Shown: positions 46,046 through 58,550 of the stretch, piece by piece
How positions within the stretch are numbered: position 1 is the first letter of the stretch
Layout: every line of letters begins with the position of its first letter
NCBI GenBank assembly: GCA_029531795.1
Contig: JAPEIS010000015.1
Coordinates: forward strand, 1,612,001-1,676,000
Direction of reading: 5' to 3'
Origin: Sclerotinia nivalis
Lineage: Eukaryota; Ascomycota; Leotiomycetes; Helotiales; Sclerotiniaceae
Length of the DNA: 64,000 nt
Notes under the pieces: generated by a model
The model's input: only the letters and a program-made list of their open reading frames with translations
Told to the model about the DNA's origin: nothing
Databases searched by the model: none
Made by a program: the position numbers and the translations under genes

Positions 46046-47852
46046 AGGGGTATGCGAGTTCAATTCTGAGCATCTATAGTATCTGGGTAAGCCTGCACCT
46101 GAAGGACGGTTTGAATCTTAGATCTGGATTTGGACATTGAAGAGTGCTATGACGCCTAGGATATGGCTTTTGGTACGCTTTCTATTTCAAATGCGGAAGG
46201 CGCTAAAAATTGGTATAGAACGGGTTACATAGAGTCTAAACTGGGTGGAGAAAACCGATAGACTTGACATAAGGTTAGATTTATTGATGTATGTTGGTCC
46301 GTTGTCAACGGATTTAACACTCCTAGCTAGATCATTGTGTTTGGTAGACAAGATACATACTGGTGAGATTTTCTCAAGCCCGAGTTCTACTGCCATCTAG
46401 AAGTTATGCTTTATACCCTGACTTCATCGGCTGGCCAGAAATGCCCTCGTCAATACTGCACATACATTATCAACCAGCCATCTAGAGAAAGGCAAAAGAA
46501 GATATAACCTTGGTATAATATCACAGCAATTTTCTTCATAGATTTTAATACTCTCTTTTCTTTAAACGCAACTTCCTTACCATAATCTATGGGAGCGAAG
46601 AGTGCCAAAGTTGGCACATATTACTAAGCTTTTCGTTTAGTTTGAGTCAAGCTATTTATCTGATGATGTTTCGTTTTAGTGTTTGAGTTGATATTTTCTG
46701 TATTTGCTGCGGGCTTGTATAGTGGTGTTTACTAACTTGCGCGCAAATATCAATATGTTACTGAGATATACTGTGAGAACTTGGCTTTTTGACGGATGTT
46801 AGGTAGTCAATCTATAATTACATGGTTATATAATTTTTTAGGATTAGATATGTAGAGAGGGGTTTTTTTTTCCTCTTTTAAATTAATCAATTGTTTTTCT
46901 ATTCATTCTTTCTGTATATTATTTGTGTTGAACTCAACCCGTTGTTTATTTTCCTAATTCTCCTAATTCTCCTAATTCTACTATTTTACGGGTCTCCGGC
47001 TATCCTTAGGCTTAGTCTTATTCTCATGATCTGGCTAATATCAATTCCAGTTCCAAATCTTTACCAACCTTCAAGTCTTTGGTCTCTAAACTCGTCCTCA
47101 AGCTAGATAGGTTATAAAATTTGGAGTCGCATAATTCAGCTACATATCCATCTTGAAAATTTTTCTCCACAGCTAAGAAGGCCATATACTTCAATCAATA
47201 TCTCGTGTTTCCACGCAAGCCATCAATCCTTGCTTGAAATTTACCAATCTTCGCTTATCCCCTATATACTAAAGACCAACAGAATCGTAGCCAGGAATTG
47301 GTTCTAGCTGTTTCTACAGATACATTACCATCAACCCGGCCCCCACCTCTTTCAATCCTTTGGGTCCAATTCCTCAAAATCTGTTTTAAATCTCAAAGAT
47401 CTAATTCTTCCACCCCAATCATATTCTATCCACGCTACAAGCCTCACTAGTAGCCCCTTTACCAAAAGAAAGCATTACATACCCATGATAAAACCAACCA
47501 AACAATAACACGAACCTCACAAAAATAGATCATCGCAAACATGCCAGCTCTTCGCAATGAAGCCTAGCAAAAAGGTACAACATTACATGTCAACTACCTA
47601 TGCATGAAGTGAAGTGAAGTCAAAAGTACTCGCTAATCACTAGCGCCAATCTAATCTAATCTTATCTCTTCCCCGCAAACGCAAAAAAATAATTTCAATC
47701 TCCCTCAAGCTTCAACACCACCCACCACAACTCACTCAAAGCTTCTGTCTGTCCCTCCAATCCACCAAACCCTCGCAATTTAATTCTTCCCAAATACCAA
47801 TCGCATACGAAAATATCAATCTGCCACATCGCGCCAAGCGCATCCTCTAAAA
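46046..47852. other. intergenic, nothing recognised
   Basis: About 1.8 kb, AT-rich, with a small CTCCTAATT repeat near 46950-46980. No gene on either strand. Confidence 0.5.
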
Positions 47853-48320
47853 ATGAAACTGCTAACCCTCAATTTCCTCACTTGCGCCGTCAAAGCCTGC
47901 AAATCAACCAGTGCGAGCTTTCCCCTCCACCCCAAAGAATGCTCGCTCGTTAGTAACGATATTCCATTAAATACCGCTTTACTATTAAATATCCTGCCGC
48001 GAATCGATTGGAAAGCTTTGTGTATTATTGCTTCCGAGGTATATTCTTATTCCCACCCCCGACAATCCGTCCCCCCTCTCCCAAGAGGCAACTACAAATA
48101 GAAAATACTAATGATGATCCAGCTGTCTTTTCCCGATCTCCCCCCCACACCACCTACGCCCGAAGCCCTCCAGGAAGATGAGAAAATGATGAAGGAATTA
48201 CATACACTTCTCATGGAAACGGAAATCGATGAAGGGAGTTTGGTTTGTGCGAATTGTAGTCATGAGTATAGGGTTAAGGAGGGGATTGGAAATTTTTTGT
48301 TGCCGGGTCATCTAGTTTAG
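47853..48320 (+). CDS. TRM112: multifunctional methyltransferase subunit Trm112
   Basis: Two exons (47853-48038, 48123-48320) give 127 residues. The protein opens MKLLTLNFLTCAVKACKS and closes with LVCANCSHEYRVKEGIGNFL and LPGHLV, both hallmark stretches of Trm112, including the zinc-ribbon cysteines. Trm112 is a small activator that binds and stabilises several methyltransferases acting on tRNA (Trm9, Trm11), 18S rRNA (Bud23) and release factor eRF1 (Mtq2), in cytosol and nucleus. Length matches the family (about 120-135). The intron is proline-codon-rich and would extend the frame about 20 codons before a stop if retained. Single ATG, no alternative. Confidence 0.93.
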
Positions 48321-50390
48321 ATTGATGGATAGAGATAAGGATTGGGATTGATGCAATTGTTGGGTTGGTTTGGGATAGAATGGTTCTTAGAAGGCTGAAT
48401 GGGAAGGGGGTAGAGAGGAGAGAAAAGCTGGTTACAGAAGGCTTGCGGCATAACTACGAGTTATGGGAAAAGAAGAGTAAATGTTGGGCTCGCTGGACGG
48501 ATAGTGATGCACTATGGAGTCGGGGACAGAAAATAGAATGATACCCAAGGATTAAATGATCTCATATATCAGATCGTTCTCTGGATGGGTTCTCCATGCA
48601 CTCTCTCGAAGTCCTCGGCAACATTCAAGTGGAAGCAGAGCAGATTCAATTCTTTTTGTCTGCTACTAATACCGGAGTCTCACCAAACTGTCCCCATTTC
48701 GCAAATTCGAATAAATCTTCAAATACTTGCCGGGTACAGCTATTGCCAACATGTACCAAACCATCATCCCCGCCTTGATTCAGCAAGCAGAAAAAATCGA
48801 TCGAGTCATCAATACGAAGATTTGGTTTGCATGATTTCCTTCCGAAGGTAGTCTGGGTCTTGGGATTATAGATATATCGCACTGCTACTTCATTTAACAA
48901 TGATAGAAATATTAGATAATTCAATTTATAGTTCTCTATCTTATGGATTCCGTCACTGAGTGCTAATATAAATATGAGGTATTTATTAGCTCTGAAGATG
49001 TCATACTCTTATTACTTCCACTCTTTCGTTCAGCTTCTCGATAAATATCAGATATTCCGCTCTACGGGTCTTGCCTGATCATGATATTACTTTATTATTG
49101 AAAATTGTATATATATATAGATAGATATATCGAAAATTCTCATCTTGAGATATCGACTTGTTCATACTCTACTGTTCATCCATAAAAAAAATACCAATCA
49201 TTCTATTTGAATAATATATATATACATATATACATAATCTTACCTCTAACTACACCTCTCTATAATTCACACACAATATAAACAAACATCTCTCCTCGAG
49301 ATCGATATATTCCCTCCCTCCCCCTTCACTCCCTCTTTTACCCTCTATTCATAATACAGAAAATCTATATTTCTTTTCTATTATTATCTCCCCTCGCTCT
49401 ATGTTAGACTTCTAGGTTTTCGATTTTTTTCGTGTACTTCTTCTAATTCCTCTATATCTATATCCCTTCCTATCCATTCCCCTACTTCTCCTTCTCAAAT
49501 CAAATCTCCAAATACTCCAAATCTCCAAATCCCCAAACATCCCTCCCCCACAAATTCCTTTCCCTAATCCTCCTCTCCCCTCCCCGCACCTACACCTACA
49601 CCATGCCTCCAATCCCATCCCCATCCCATCCCCATCCCATCCCCAACCTAAATCCCAACCATCTCAGCCATCCTCAGCCATCCTCAGCCATCCTCGCCCT
49701 TCCAACCCCCCTCAAACCCCCCTACATCCTTACAACCCAACCTCCTCCCCCAAATAGCCCAAACAAAGACCCTTCCCTTCTCTTCCCTTCTTCTCCCTTC
49801 TCCCTTCTCCTCCTTCTTCCCTATTCCCTTCCTATTCACTTCTCCATTACATATCTTTTCTTCCGCGTATATATATCAAAAACTACTGTTTATCATCTAT
49901 CATCTATTATCTATCATCTACACTCCTACCGCATCCTATATATTTTTCCTCCCTATACATTACATTTCACAGCAAAGAATTCTCTCATCCCGATTCAATC
50001 CAATCCAAATCAATACCAGGATTAAATATGCTACAAAAAGGAAAATAAAGATAGCTAGGAAATTCCAGGTTAGTTAGTTCAAATACTAATTAGATAGCTA
50101 TCAAACACAAGCGACTACCAACATAGGAGTACGAAAAGTAATCTTCTATTTTATCTCAAGCTAGACGGGAATACTTAGTATACATTAAATGCAAAAAATC
50201 TCATCTGAAGATGCAAATCCAGCACCCTAATTAGCCATACCATCCATCCATCCACCACACTAGCCATACCAATTTAGCCATTCACCCAACACCATAAATC
50301 CATTCATTAAAAAGCCGATCACTTATCCATTCCACCCATTGCATTTCATCTCTTCAATCTCCAACCCCAGGTAACTACCCTTCATCCTTC
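48321..50390. other. convergent intergenic region with microsatellites
   Basis: Between the 3' ends of TRM112 and RAD7. It contains TA-rich runs near 49115-49130 and 49215-49235, CATCC/CCATCCTCAG repeats at about 49615-49700, and C/T-rich stretches. Open frames at 49412-50025 derive from these repeats. Confidence 0.5.
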
Positions 50391-52425
50391 TCACCAAGCA
50401 CTCCTACCATCACCTTCCCCATCCAATCCAGTCCCCTCAATCTGCATCCCCATCGCATTCGGCATACCAATTAGAATCCTTCCCTTCGGAACTCTCACAT
50501 CCCTAACCTTAAAGTCTCCAAAGATAATTAACTTCTTCAATTTCGGACATGTTCTGAAGATACTACCAACCACAAAATCATTCACTTCTTGACAAAAGCT
50601 AATATTCATTTCCTGTAATTCGGGATATTGTTTCTCGAGCGAAAATACCTTTTCAAAACTTTGTAATGAGATATGTCTACAAGAATTGATATCTAGATAG
50701 CGGAGAATGGTGCCTGAATGAGCCATTAGGGCTTCGAAACCAAAAGAGCAAAGACCAATGTTGTCTGGGTTGTCACGGGGAACGGAGGCATCGACATGGC
50801 GGTTCTTGGAGAGGTCAATGAAGGATAAGGGTGGGTTATACCAATCTGTGAAGAGGTGTGCGAAGCCCGCATCTGTCATGACACTATTGTCAGTGATGCG
50901 TAACTTGTTTATGTTTTGACAGTTGTCATGGATAGCGTTAAGAACCGAATCATCTATTTCGTGGACTTGGCCAAGTGAAAGAGTTCGAAGTTGAGGTCCG
51001 ATACTGTCAAGAATTTCAACGTAGGGTTTTGAGGTTGTCTTTTTTTGGATTTCGAGCCCGAGATGTTGAAGAGTGGAGATGCGTGAAATATGCGCAATCC
51101 CAGCGTCGGTGACTTTTTGATTATGGGAGATCTTGAGACGGGTCAATTGTGGACACGACTTTGCAATAAAATCTATCTGATCATCGCCAAATTGACCATC
51201 TGTGTAATAAATTTTGAAGGATTTAAGATGTGAACCTTTCTCCGTGAAATACCGATTCCAATAATCATCGCTGATGAGATTGCTACCAGACAAACTGAGA
51301 TGCTCAAGTTTGATAGTAGTTGCTAAAAGATGGTCCATTACTTTGTCTTTGAATTGTATTCCAGATCGAATGCGTAATGATTTGATGCTTGGTACGACTT
51401 GGAAGATGCGAATATAATCATCTGAAGTTAAATATGCACCTTCATAGATGGTGATGACTTCTCGACCATTTTGAAGGAACAAATTCAAGGTATTGGAACG
51501 CAAAAGACGTCTTTTAGAGAGAATAGCTGACAATCTATCCATGAGCGTTTCCGGTAAATCTCCCAAATCATCGGCCATATCGACATTTTTGGCTAAAGTT
51601 TCAATACACAAGGTCATCAAGTCTTTTGCGCCAGGGTATATACCATCGAGAAGGTTACTTTGAGTTTTTCTTCTCTGTGCACCTGCTTGAGTCTTTCGTT
51701 TCTTCCTGGCTTGTCCTTCCTCCTTATTCAGGCCATTTGTACATTGTGGGCAAAGTAGACCTCCATCTGGGCCAGCTCGACTATATGCGGTGACTGTGAA
51801 TCTCTTTTCACAAACTTCGCAATTCTCCATTTGATCGGGTAAAGGTGCCATGCTTTCGTTGAACAATCGAAGGGCAGCTTCATCTTCATCGCTGATATCC
51901 TCATCTGATCCAAGATTTTTTCGGGATTGGAACCTCTTAGAGGCTTTAATTTTGGCGATTGCTTTCTGAAAAGCTGTCAGTCCTATCTTTCAACCCGGAA
52001 TAGGTTTCATACCTCTTCTTCCTTCTTCCGCTTGTTCTTTTGTGCTTCACTTTCATTTCGGCGGGAGCGGGTGCGTGTAGCAATTTCTGGCGCAGCAGAT
52101 GACGATTCACCTTCTTCCTCGTTTTCATTCCCTTCAGCGGTTTGTTGTGAGGCAAGTGCAGCGGCTCGACGGGCATTTGCATCTTGACGAATTTGGTTGG
52201 CATTGATATTATGAGACTAATACAAACGAATCAGTAATTGGCAGCCAGACCTATAGAATATGATTTGGTATCTTACGGCAAGAAAATCGGTCAACGCGGA
52301 TTGACTATCATTTTATCAGTATATTAGGAAGTCCAGAGCTGAGTTATGCATCTTACGGTCCACGAATTGATCTTCTCAGCGCTGGAGCATTAGGACCACC
52401 AGGTGGAGGGGGTGGAGGAGGATTC
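50391..52425 (-). CDS. RAD7: DNA repair protein Rad7 (leucine-rich repeats), 5' end unresolved
   Basis: Exons 52425-52357, 52304-52277, 52216-52013 and 51965-50391 join in frame and encode about 625 residues. Exon one begins mid-codon after an acceptor, so a further 5' exon with the ATG must lie upstream; I could not place it. The conserved N-terminus reads RRSIRGP then QSALTDFLASHNINANQIR. A basic segment, an acidic stretch and a zinc-ribbon (CEVCEKRF...LLCPQC) follow. The rest is a series of AMN1-type leucine-rich repeats (SCPQLTRLKISHNQKVTDAG; LRYLDINSCRHISLQSF). In yeast, Rad7 with Rad16 forms NEF4, which recognises damage in silent chromatin for global-genome nucleotide excision repair and takes part in a cullin ubiquitin ligase. 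The second exon listed is only 28 nt. The gene is divergent from RAD16. Confidence 0.88.
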
Positions 52426-53591
52426 CTATGGTGTAATTGTTAGCAGTTAGCAAATCGAAGGTAGTAATTTCATGATATACATTTTTCTCTCAAAATTGAT
52501 GCAAACTTCTTCAATGCCGGAAAATTCAATATACACAAACGATGGCCTTTGTATGTGATAGTTTTGCTTCCGTAGAGTGAAAATGCCTTTGTACCAATTG
52601 TACCAATTGTACCAAGAAAGAGTAAATTGGTAAACTTTATCCTTTGATGGAGTTTTCGTTCTCAAGATGAGCTCTTCGGGATTATAAATGTGTTTTTAAA
52701 CCCTTATAATATGTAAAGTACAAAGAATGAATCAAATGAATGAATAAATGTATGGGAATAACTTCAATTCTTTCACTTCGTCTCAAGATCTCGTCTGGTT
52801 CAAATGTCTCTTCTATTCTTTTCCTTTTCGCCTCTTCATCTGAATTCCGCGTAAAGTGGTTTAACATTTTACACACAGACCGCGATTGATTGATTTGACT
52901 GACACTCATTAATTATTATTATCTAATCAATTTAAAGTCTCGAAATCCACCAATCAACTACCGGCTGATGCCTAAATCTTGATGAATCATTCACGTGACC
53001 TACGTGTTTTTGGTGTTTTATGGAGCGCGTCTTTCATGTTATCTGACGAATGACGTGCCTTGAATCTTTTATCCAGGAGGTGGCAATTTGAATCATTTTC
53101 AATTCCCAAACTTTCTTTTTTCTTTTCTTTCATATAGAATTAAAAATAGTACGAGTACGACGACGACGAAACTTTCATCTTTTTGTTGTCCCGTTAAGAA
53201 ATTAGAGATCTTGAATAACTTCATTCTCTTTCTTATACTTCTTCAATTCACTCCTCTCTTTCTTTCATTCTTTCGTCTTCTGAGTGATTTTTTTTTGGAT
53301 CTGATCTTGTCGTATTATCACGATAAGCACCTAGGATTCGATAAGTTCCATGCGACCCTCTTGATTTATTACCCAATTCCTAACCTTTCTTTGGAGTTCG
53401 ACTTCCACATACTATTCCCTCTCTCACCGTACCTCCATAATTGTATCTGGGTATATAATTCATTCGATCTTATGAATTGACTTGTCGGTGTCTCTTTCAT
53501 TCGATCGTGTTGCTTATCTAGTGGCCCCTCCTTCGTCATCGCATCGTCTTGTTACTTCCCATAACAATTCGCTTTGTCGAACTCAATCATC
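52426..53591. promoter_or_regulatory. shared upstream region of RAD7 and RAD16
   Basis: About 1.17 kb between the first recognised exon of RAD7 and the RAD16 ATG, including the missing RAD7 5' exon. It holds a TCACGTGA palindrome at 52991-52998 and an ATGACGTG site at 53050-53057, similar to bHLH and CREB/ATF-type sites. It also holds three copies of TTGTACCAA at 52589-52615. That it acts as a bidirectional promoter is an inference from the layout. Confidence 0.45.
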
Positions 53592-56500
53592 ATGGCGCCA
53601 GCGAGAAAAGGAAGAGGAAGACCAAGAAAGGTCGCAGATTCAGGACGAACTAGTAGTGTCGGAAGTAGTCGGACAAGTTCTCGAATATCTGGTAATTTCT
53701 TTCCAATTCAAAGAGATCTGCCTGCACCTTGTATTGACTTATTTTAATTAGCTGTCAAGCAAGGTTCCAATCTTGAACTCGACGAACTTTCCTCTCCTGC
53801 ACCACCACCGGAATCCAGTTCAAGACCTTCTATGGTCATTGCCGATAGCGATGATGACGACTCCCTATCAGATCTTCCATCTCTTTCCATGATTGGTGAA
53901 TACACAAATGCGAAGAAGTCTCCAGAGAAAGGAAAAAGTAAATCTGTGGGATCTCTCAAATCTTTGTCCTCCGTTTCTACAAGCAACGACTATAATGAGG
54001 GAAGTGACTACTCTACTCCAGAGACCAGTGGGGTCGCAACTCCCGCGTCTACGAAAAATCCTCTTGTCTCTTCAACTACAACTACCTCTGCGAGAAGAGG
54101 TCGGGCTCGAACTGCGAACCCAATGCAAAACACTTCTTCAGTCAGCGCAATTGCCCGAGCTCGGGCACTTCAAAACAGCATGTACTCCCTCAACCCTATG
54201 AAGAAGAGAAAGTTTGTCGAATCTGAGGATGAAGAAATGTTCGATGATGATACACCAGATGCCCAGCTTGCTCGTGCTATTCAAGAACAAGAATTTGCGG
54301 CATCAACCTCATTGGTAGCTACATCTTCACCTGGTTTACGTAGAACTCCACGCAAAGTTCAGCCCGTCAAGTTGACTTTTGATGCCGACTTTAGCGAGGA
54401 CGATGAAGATGATGATTCTGTCAATCCTAGGGTCTCACGCGTCAAGAAGGCTAAGATTGAACCGAAAGTTGAACTCTCAAGCACCTCAAATGCTGTCAAC
54501 TTCAGAACTCCAAACCGAGGTAAAGGCACGAGATATGATGACTTGGATGACGATGATGACTTCATGGCCATTGATTCGGATTCGGATATTCCTGTACCTC
54601 CATCCTGTGCCCCACGAAGTTCGATCAAAAAGGAACAAAGCCGACTTTCAAAGGTTATTCAGAAACACTCTCAAAATTTCCAAAATATTCTCAGGGCAGG
54701 ATCAGCACACAAGACCTCGGTCAAACAAGAAATTGAGCCATCCATCCCTCGTCTGAAGGCTGAAGATAGCAGGGAATCCAACGCTAGTTCTGCTCTTACA
54801 GATCTTCCTTCTTCTATGTCAGAAGGAGATTCATTTGTTTCAGATGATGACTCCATGCTTGGAACTGATACTTCCTACGATGAAGGTCCGATCGCTGCTG
54901 TTACACAATCTGCAGCTCCCGTTGTGCGTAGTGCGCATGCTGCGCGTCACCTTATCAACAATCTAGAAGACAGATCTAGCAGACGAGCCCGTAAGGAACG
55001 TGCGCGGCTGGAAACTCATCATCCTGAACTCCATACAATGTGGAAGGAATTGGAAAATCTACCCAAGATTGGAGACTGCAAAATTGAACAGCCAACAAAC
55101 ATCAATCGTGAACTTAAGCCTTTCCAGCTTCAAGGTGTTGGATGGATGAGAGCAATGGAAAAGACTGCTTGGGGTGGAGGTTTGTTGGGAGATGAGATGG
55201 GCATGGGAAAGACAATTCAAGCCGTCTCTTTAATCATGTCTGATTTTCCTGCCAAGCAGCCATCACTTGTTTTGATTCCACCCGTTGCTCTCATGCAATG
55301 GCAGCAAGAGATTGCCGATTATACAGACGGCACCTTGAAAACCTTTGTCTTTCACGGTAGTAATGCTAAAGCAAAGGGCATCACTGTTCAGCAATTGAAA
55401 AAATACAACGTCATTCTTATGTCATACAACAGTTTGGAGTCCATGTACCGAAAGCAAGAGAAAGGTTTCAGGCGCAAGGATGGAATTTATAAGGAGAAGA
55501 GTCCAATTCATCAAATCATGTTTCATCGGGTTATTCTTGATGAAGCACACAGTATTAAGGTAAGATCTAATGCTCCGAACTAATGGTTTTTTCTAATACT
55601 TTATCAGCAACGCACTTCTGGTTCTGCTAAAGCATGCTTTGCTCTCAAGGCAAGTCACAAATGGTGTTTGTCTGGAACACCTCTGCAAAATCGTATTGGT
55701 GAATTCTTTTCGCTCGTTCGATTCCTCGATATTCGACCTTTTGCATGTTATTTTTGTAAACAATGTCCTTGCTCGACCCTCGAATGGGATATGAACAGTG
55801 AAAATCGCTGTACCGGTTGCAATCACAGTGGCATGCAGCATGTCTCCGTCTTCAACCAAGAGTTACTTAATCCTATCCAGAAATTCGGTAACAACGGTCC
55901 TGGAAAGGAGGCATTCCGAAAGCTTCGAATTTTGACTGATAGATTTATGCTCCGTCGTGTCAAGCGCGATCATTCATCTTCCATGGAGCTTCCTGCGAAG
56001 GAGATTTACGTCGACAGACAATTCTTCGGCGAAGAGGAGAATGATTTTGCTGGTAGTATCATGAACAATGGTGCTCGAAAGTTCGAAACATATGTTGCTC
56101 AAGGTGTCTTGCTCAACAATTACGCCAATATCTTTGGTCTTATCATGCAAATGCGTCAAGTCGCTGACCATCCTGATTTGATTTTGAAGAGGAATGGTGA
56201 AGGTGGTCAAAACATTCTTGTTTGTTGTATTTGTGATGAAACTGCAGAGGAAGCTATCAAATCTGCATGTCGTCACGATTTCTGTCGAGAATGTGCCAAG
56301 AACTATTTGAGATCTTCTGGTAGGTTATTTTTATCCTTTTGATGGTCTATTACTAACTTCTTAGAATCTCCCGATTGTCCACAATGTCACATTCCCTTGG
56401 CGATCGACCTCGAACAACCTGAGATTGAACAAGATGAAGTACAAGTCAAAAAATCTTCTATCATCAATCGAATCAAGATGGAAAACTGGACCTCGTCATC

Positions 56501-57020
56501 AAAGATTGAAGCTTTGGTCCATGATCTATATCAACTTCGATCCAAAAACTCCTCGAGCAAGTCTATTATCTTCTCACAGTTCACTACCATGCTTCAACTC
56601 GTCGAATGGCGTCTTCGTCGCGCAGGTATCACAACCGTCATGCTCGATGGTTCAATGACACCTGCTCAACGTCAGGCTTCCATTAATCACTTCATGACCG
56701 ATGTCAACGTTGAATGTTTTCTCGTTTCCTTGAAAGCCGGTGGTGTCGCATTGAACCTCACTGAAGCCAACAAAGTCTTTATTGTGGATCCTTGGTGGAA
56801 TCCAGCTGCGGAGTGGCAAAGTGCAGATAGGTGTCACAGAATTGGACAAGCGAGACCATGCAGCATCACCAGATTGTGTATTGAAGATAGCGTCGAGAGT
56901 AGAATGGTTTTGTTGCAAGAGAAGAAGGCAAACATGATTCACAGTACTATTAATGCTGACGAAAGTGCGATGGAGAACTTAACGCCAGAGGATATGCAAT
57001 TTCTCTTTAGAGGAAACTAG
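53592..57020 (+). CDS. RAD16: DNA repair ATPase and RING protein Rad16 (SWI2/SNF2 family)
   Basis: Four exons (53592-53691, 53752-55559, 55608-56319, 56365-57020) give 1091 residues. An AT-hook-like RGRPRK lies at residues 8-13, followed by a long acidic/serine-rich region. The SNF2 ATPase has motif [10 protein letters not shown] at 513-521, the DEAH box at 630-633 and [21 protein letters not shown]3HC4 RING finger ([20 protein letters not shown], then DCPQCHIPL) starts near residue 842, inside the ATPase as expected for Rad16. The C-terminal helicase half ends with [14 protein letters not shown]. With Rad7 it scans chromatin for lesions and supplies translocase and E3 ligase activity in global-genome nucleotide excision repair. 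Yeast Rad16 is 790 residues; the extra length is in the disordered N-terminus. One intron splits the RING. Start chosen for the AT-hook and the phase of the first intron. Confidence 0.94.
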
Positions 57021-57563
57021 AGCTTTTACACGGAGCCAAGCAAGGAAGGATTTTATGTTTTCGCTGTGCGATTTCTCGCTTTTCTAAGTATTGTACAATA
57101 CTTTCCCAATTTACATCTGCTCTTTCGGCGCAAAGGAGTAGAACTCAGTTCTCAGGGTTTTCTACTTGGCTTAGTAAATTGGTATGGTCACCAATCTGGA
57201 AAGCTGGTTCCGTGTGGGGGGTTGAGCATAATTGTTATCTCAGTCCTTTACTGGCTTGCATTCTTCAGCATAAGATCTATATTGACTGCTTAAAAGTATA
57301 AAACCTGTAAGATGTCCGTGGCTTTACGGATTAATATTAATGAAATTCTTTGTGGTTATCTTGTCGGGACATTACTTGAGTGGTTATATATGATTTTGTC
57401 GTAAATCGAGAGAAATATTGAAGAAACCACGTGATGATGCTGTGCCACACAGCAAGTTACACCAGGGTAGTTCATTAACCCATTCGTTACTTGCAATAAG
57501 CCAAGGTCCCCATGAGATCAATCTTGCACATAAAACCTCTTTCGTCATAAATCGTGCTTGATC
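57021..57563. other. intergenic, promoter of the 2EXR gene
   Basis: 3' flank of RAD16 and the upstream region of the next gene, with a CACGTG hexamer at 57428-57433. No coding signal. Confidence 0.45.
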
Positions 57564-58550
57564 ATGGCCCATACACCAGCATCCTTCAATTCGTTACCTG
57601 TAGAAATCCGGGAGGAAATTTGGAAATTAACACTTACACCTCGAGTCATATGTCTTCACACACACTATCCCGTCCAACCTCTCACACCAATCCCGATTAA
57701 AAACCCTCTCCCACCCTCCAAATATCATTCAAGCTTTACAGGAAGAGTCATCGATCCTAGCAATGACATTACGGAGGAATTCTTCAAGCTCGATAAGGTG
57801 ATTGATCCGAATGGAAGCCCACGACAAATAGGTGGTATTTTAGCATGGCAGCCACCATTGGCTGAAGCTTATGATGATAGATATAAGGTTAAATACGACT
57901 CAACAAGAGATCAGAGAGCGCGGAGCTTGAAAAATTCAAGAGGTCCGGTTGCATTAGAAGTATGTTTGGAGAGCCGCACGCTTGCATTAAAAAGGTATGA
58001 ATTCGGGTTTGAAATGGCTGTAGACTATGAGAACGAGAAGGGAACGAGAGGTGTTTGGGTGGATTGGGAAAGAGATGTTATCGTACTGGATCTAGCGGTG
58101 TGGGAGAAAATGGCCATGGCACATCCGTATGCCCGCTTCGATTTTCCCTTGAGAGCTTTACCGATCGTTGCACCGCGTGAAATGGATAAGATTCAAAAGC
58201 TTGTGTTGAGTTGTACCAATACTCCTCGTCGCTATAGATGGATATGGGGGTTTTACCGAGCAGCGGCAAAATCACGTACCAGTAGCGGACCAGATATAGG
58301 TCCAAGGCGTGGATTTATCAAGGGCTTTGGGAATTTGAGGATGCTTTTCTTTTGTCATCCTCCGGGGTGGCATGACGATGGCAATTTTGATGCTACAGTG
58401 GTGGAAAGTGCGCTCAGGCGCAGAACTAGGAATGGAATGGACGAAGATGCGTGGGGGAGGGCGGAGGAAGAAGAGCAGGCAGGTATCAGGTTAGCCGATG
58501 TGAAACTTGGGATGTGGAAGGATTTGTGTGGAGAGATGGTATGTGGTTGA
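57564..58550 (+). CDS. 2EXR-domain protein
   Basis: A single open frame from ATG 57564 encodes 328 residues. The domain opens at once with SFNSLPVEIREEIWKLTLTP, the canonical 2EXR start. It continues with PVALEVCLESRTLALKRYEF and WVDWERDVIVLDL, corresponding to the second and third family blocks. Unlike the two copies at the left end of the window it has no stop or shift. The function of 2EXR proteins is unknown. The last codons (GEM|VCG) contain a strong donor-like GTATGT at 58541. A possible downstream exon with acceptor CCACAG at about 58749 would replace VCG with some 48 residues (AEWGRIRAERILRDSTFKSR...). Either end is possible; the unspliced stop is annotated. Confidence 0.78.
   Translation: MAHTPASFNSLPVEIREEIWKLTLTPRVICLHTHYPVQPLTPIPIKNPLPPSKYHSSFTGRVIDPSNDITEEFFKLDKVIDPNGSPRQIGGILAWQPPLAEAYDDRYKVKYDSTRDQRARSLKNSRGPVALEVCLESRTLALKRYEFGFEMAVDYENEKGTRGVWVDWERDVIVLDLAVWEKMAMAHPYARFDFPLRALPIVAPREMDKIQKLVLSCTNTPRRYRWIWGFYRAAAKSRTSSGPDIGPRRGFIKGFGNLRMLFFCHPPGWHDDGNFDATVVESALRRRTRNGMDEDAWGRAEEEEQAGIRLADVKLGMWKDLCGEMVCG

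Noticed and set aside
45560..46063. Minus-strand frame of 167 codons
   Set aside because: It lies antisense to the conserved third exon of the large unknown gene and has no recognisable domain.
49412..50025. Frames of 70 and 140 codons near TRM112
   Set aside because: They are built from CATCC and CCATCCTCAG repeats and lack splice partners or family similarity.
8635..57433. Recurrent CACGTG hexamers upstream of genes (8635, 10479, 33760, 43053, 52992, 57428)
   Set aside because: A rough estimate from base composition predicts about ten CACGTG in 64 kb, and I counted about nine including coding and intronic ones, so there is no enrichment. The RAD7-RAD16 one is kept only as a candidate site.
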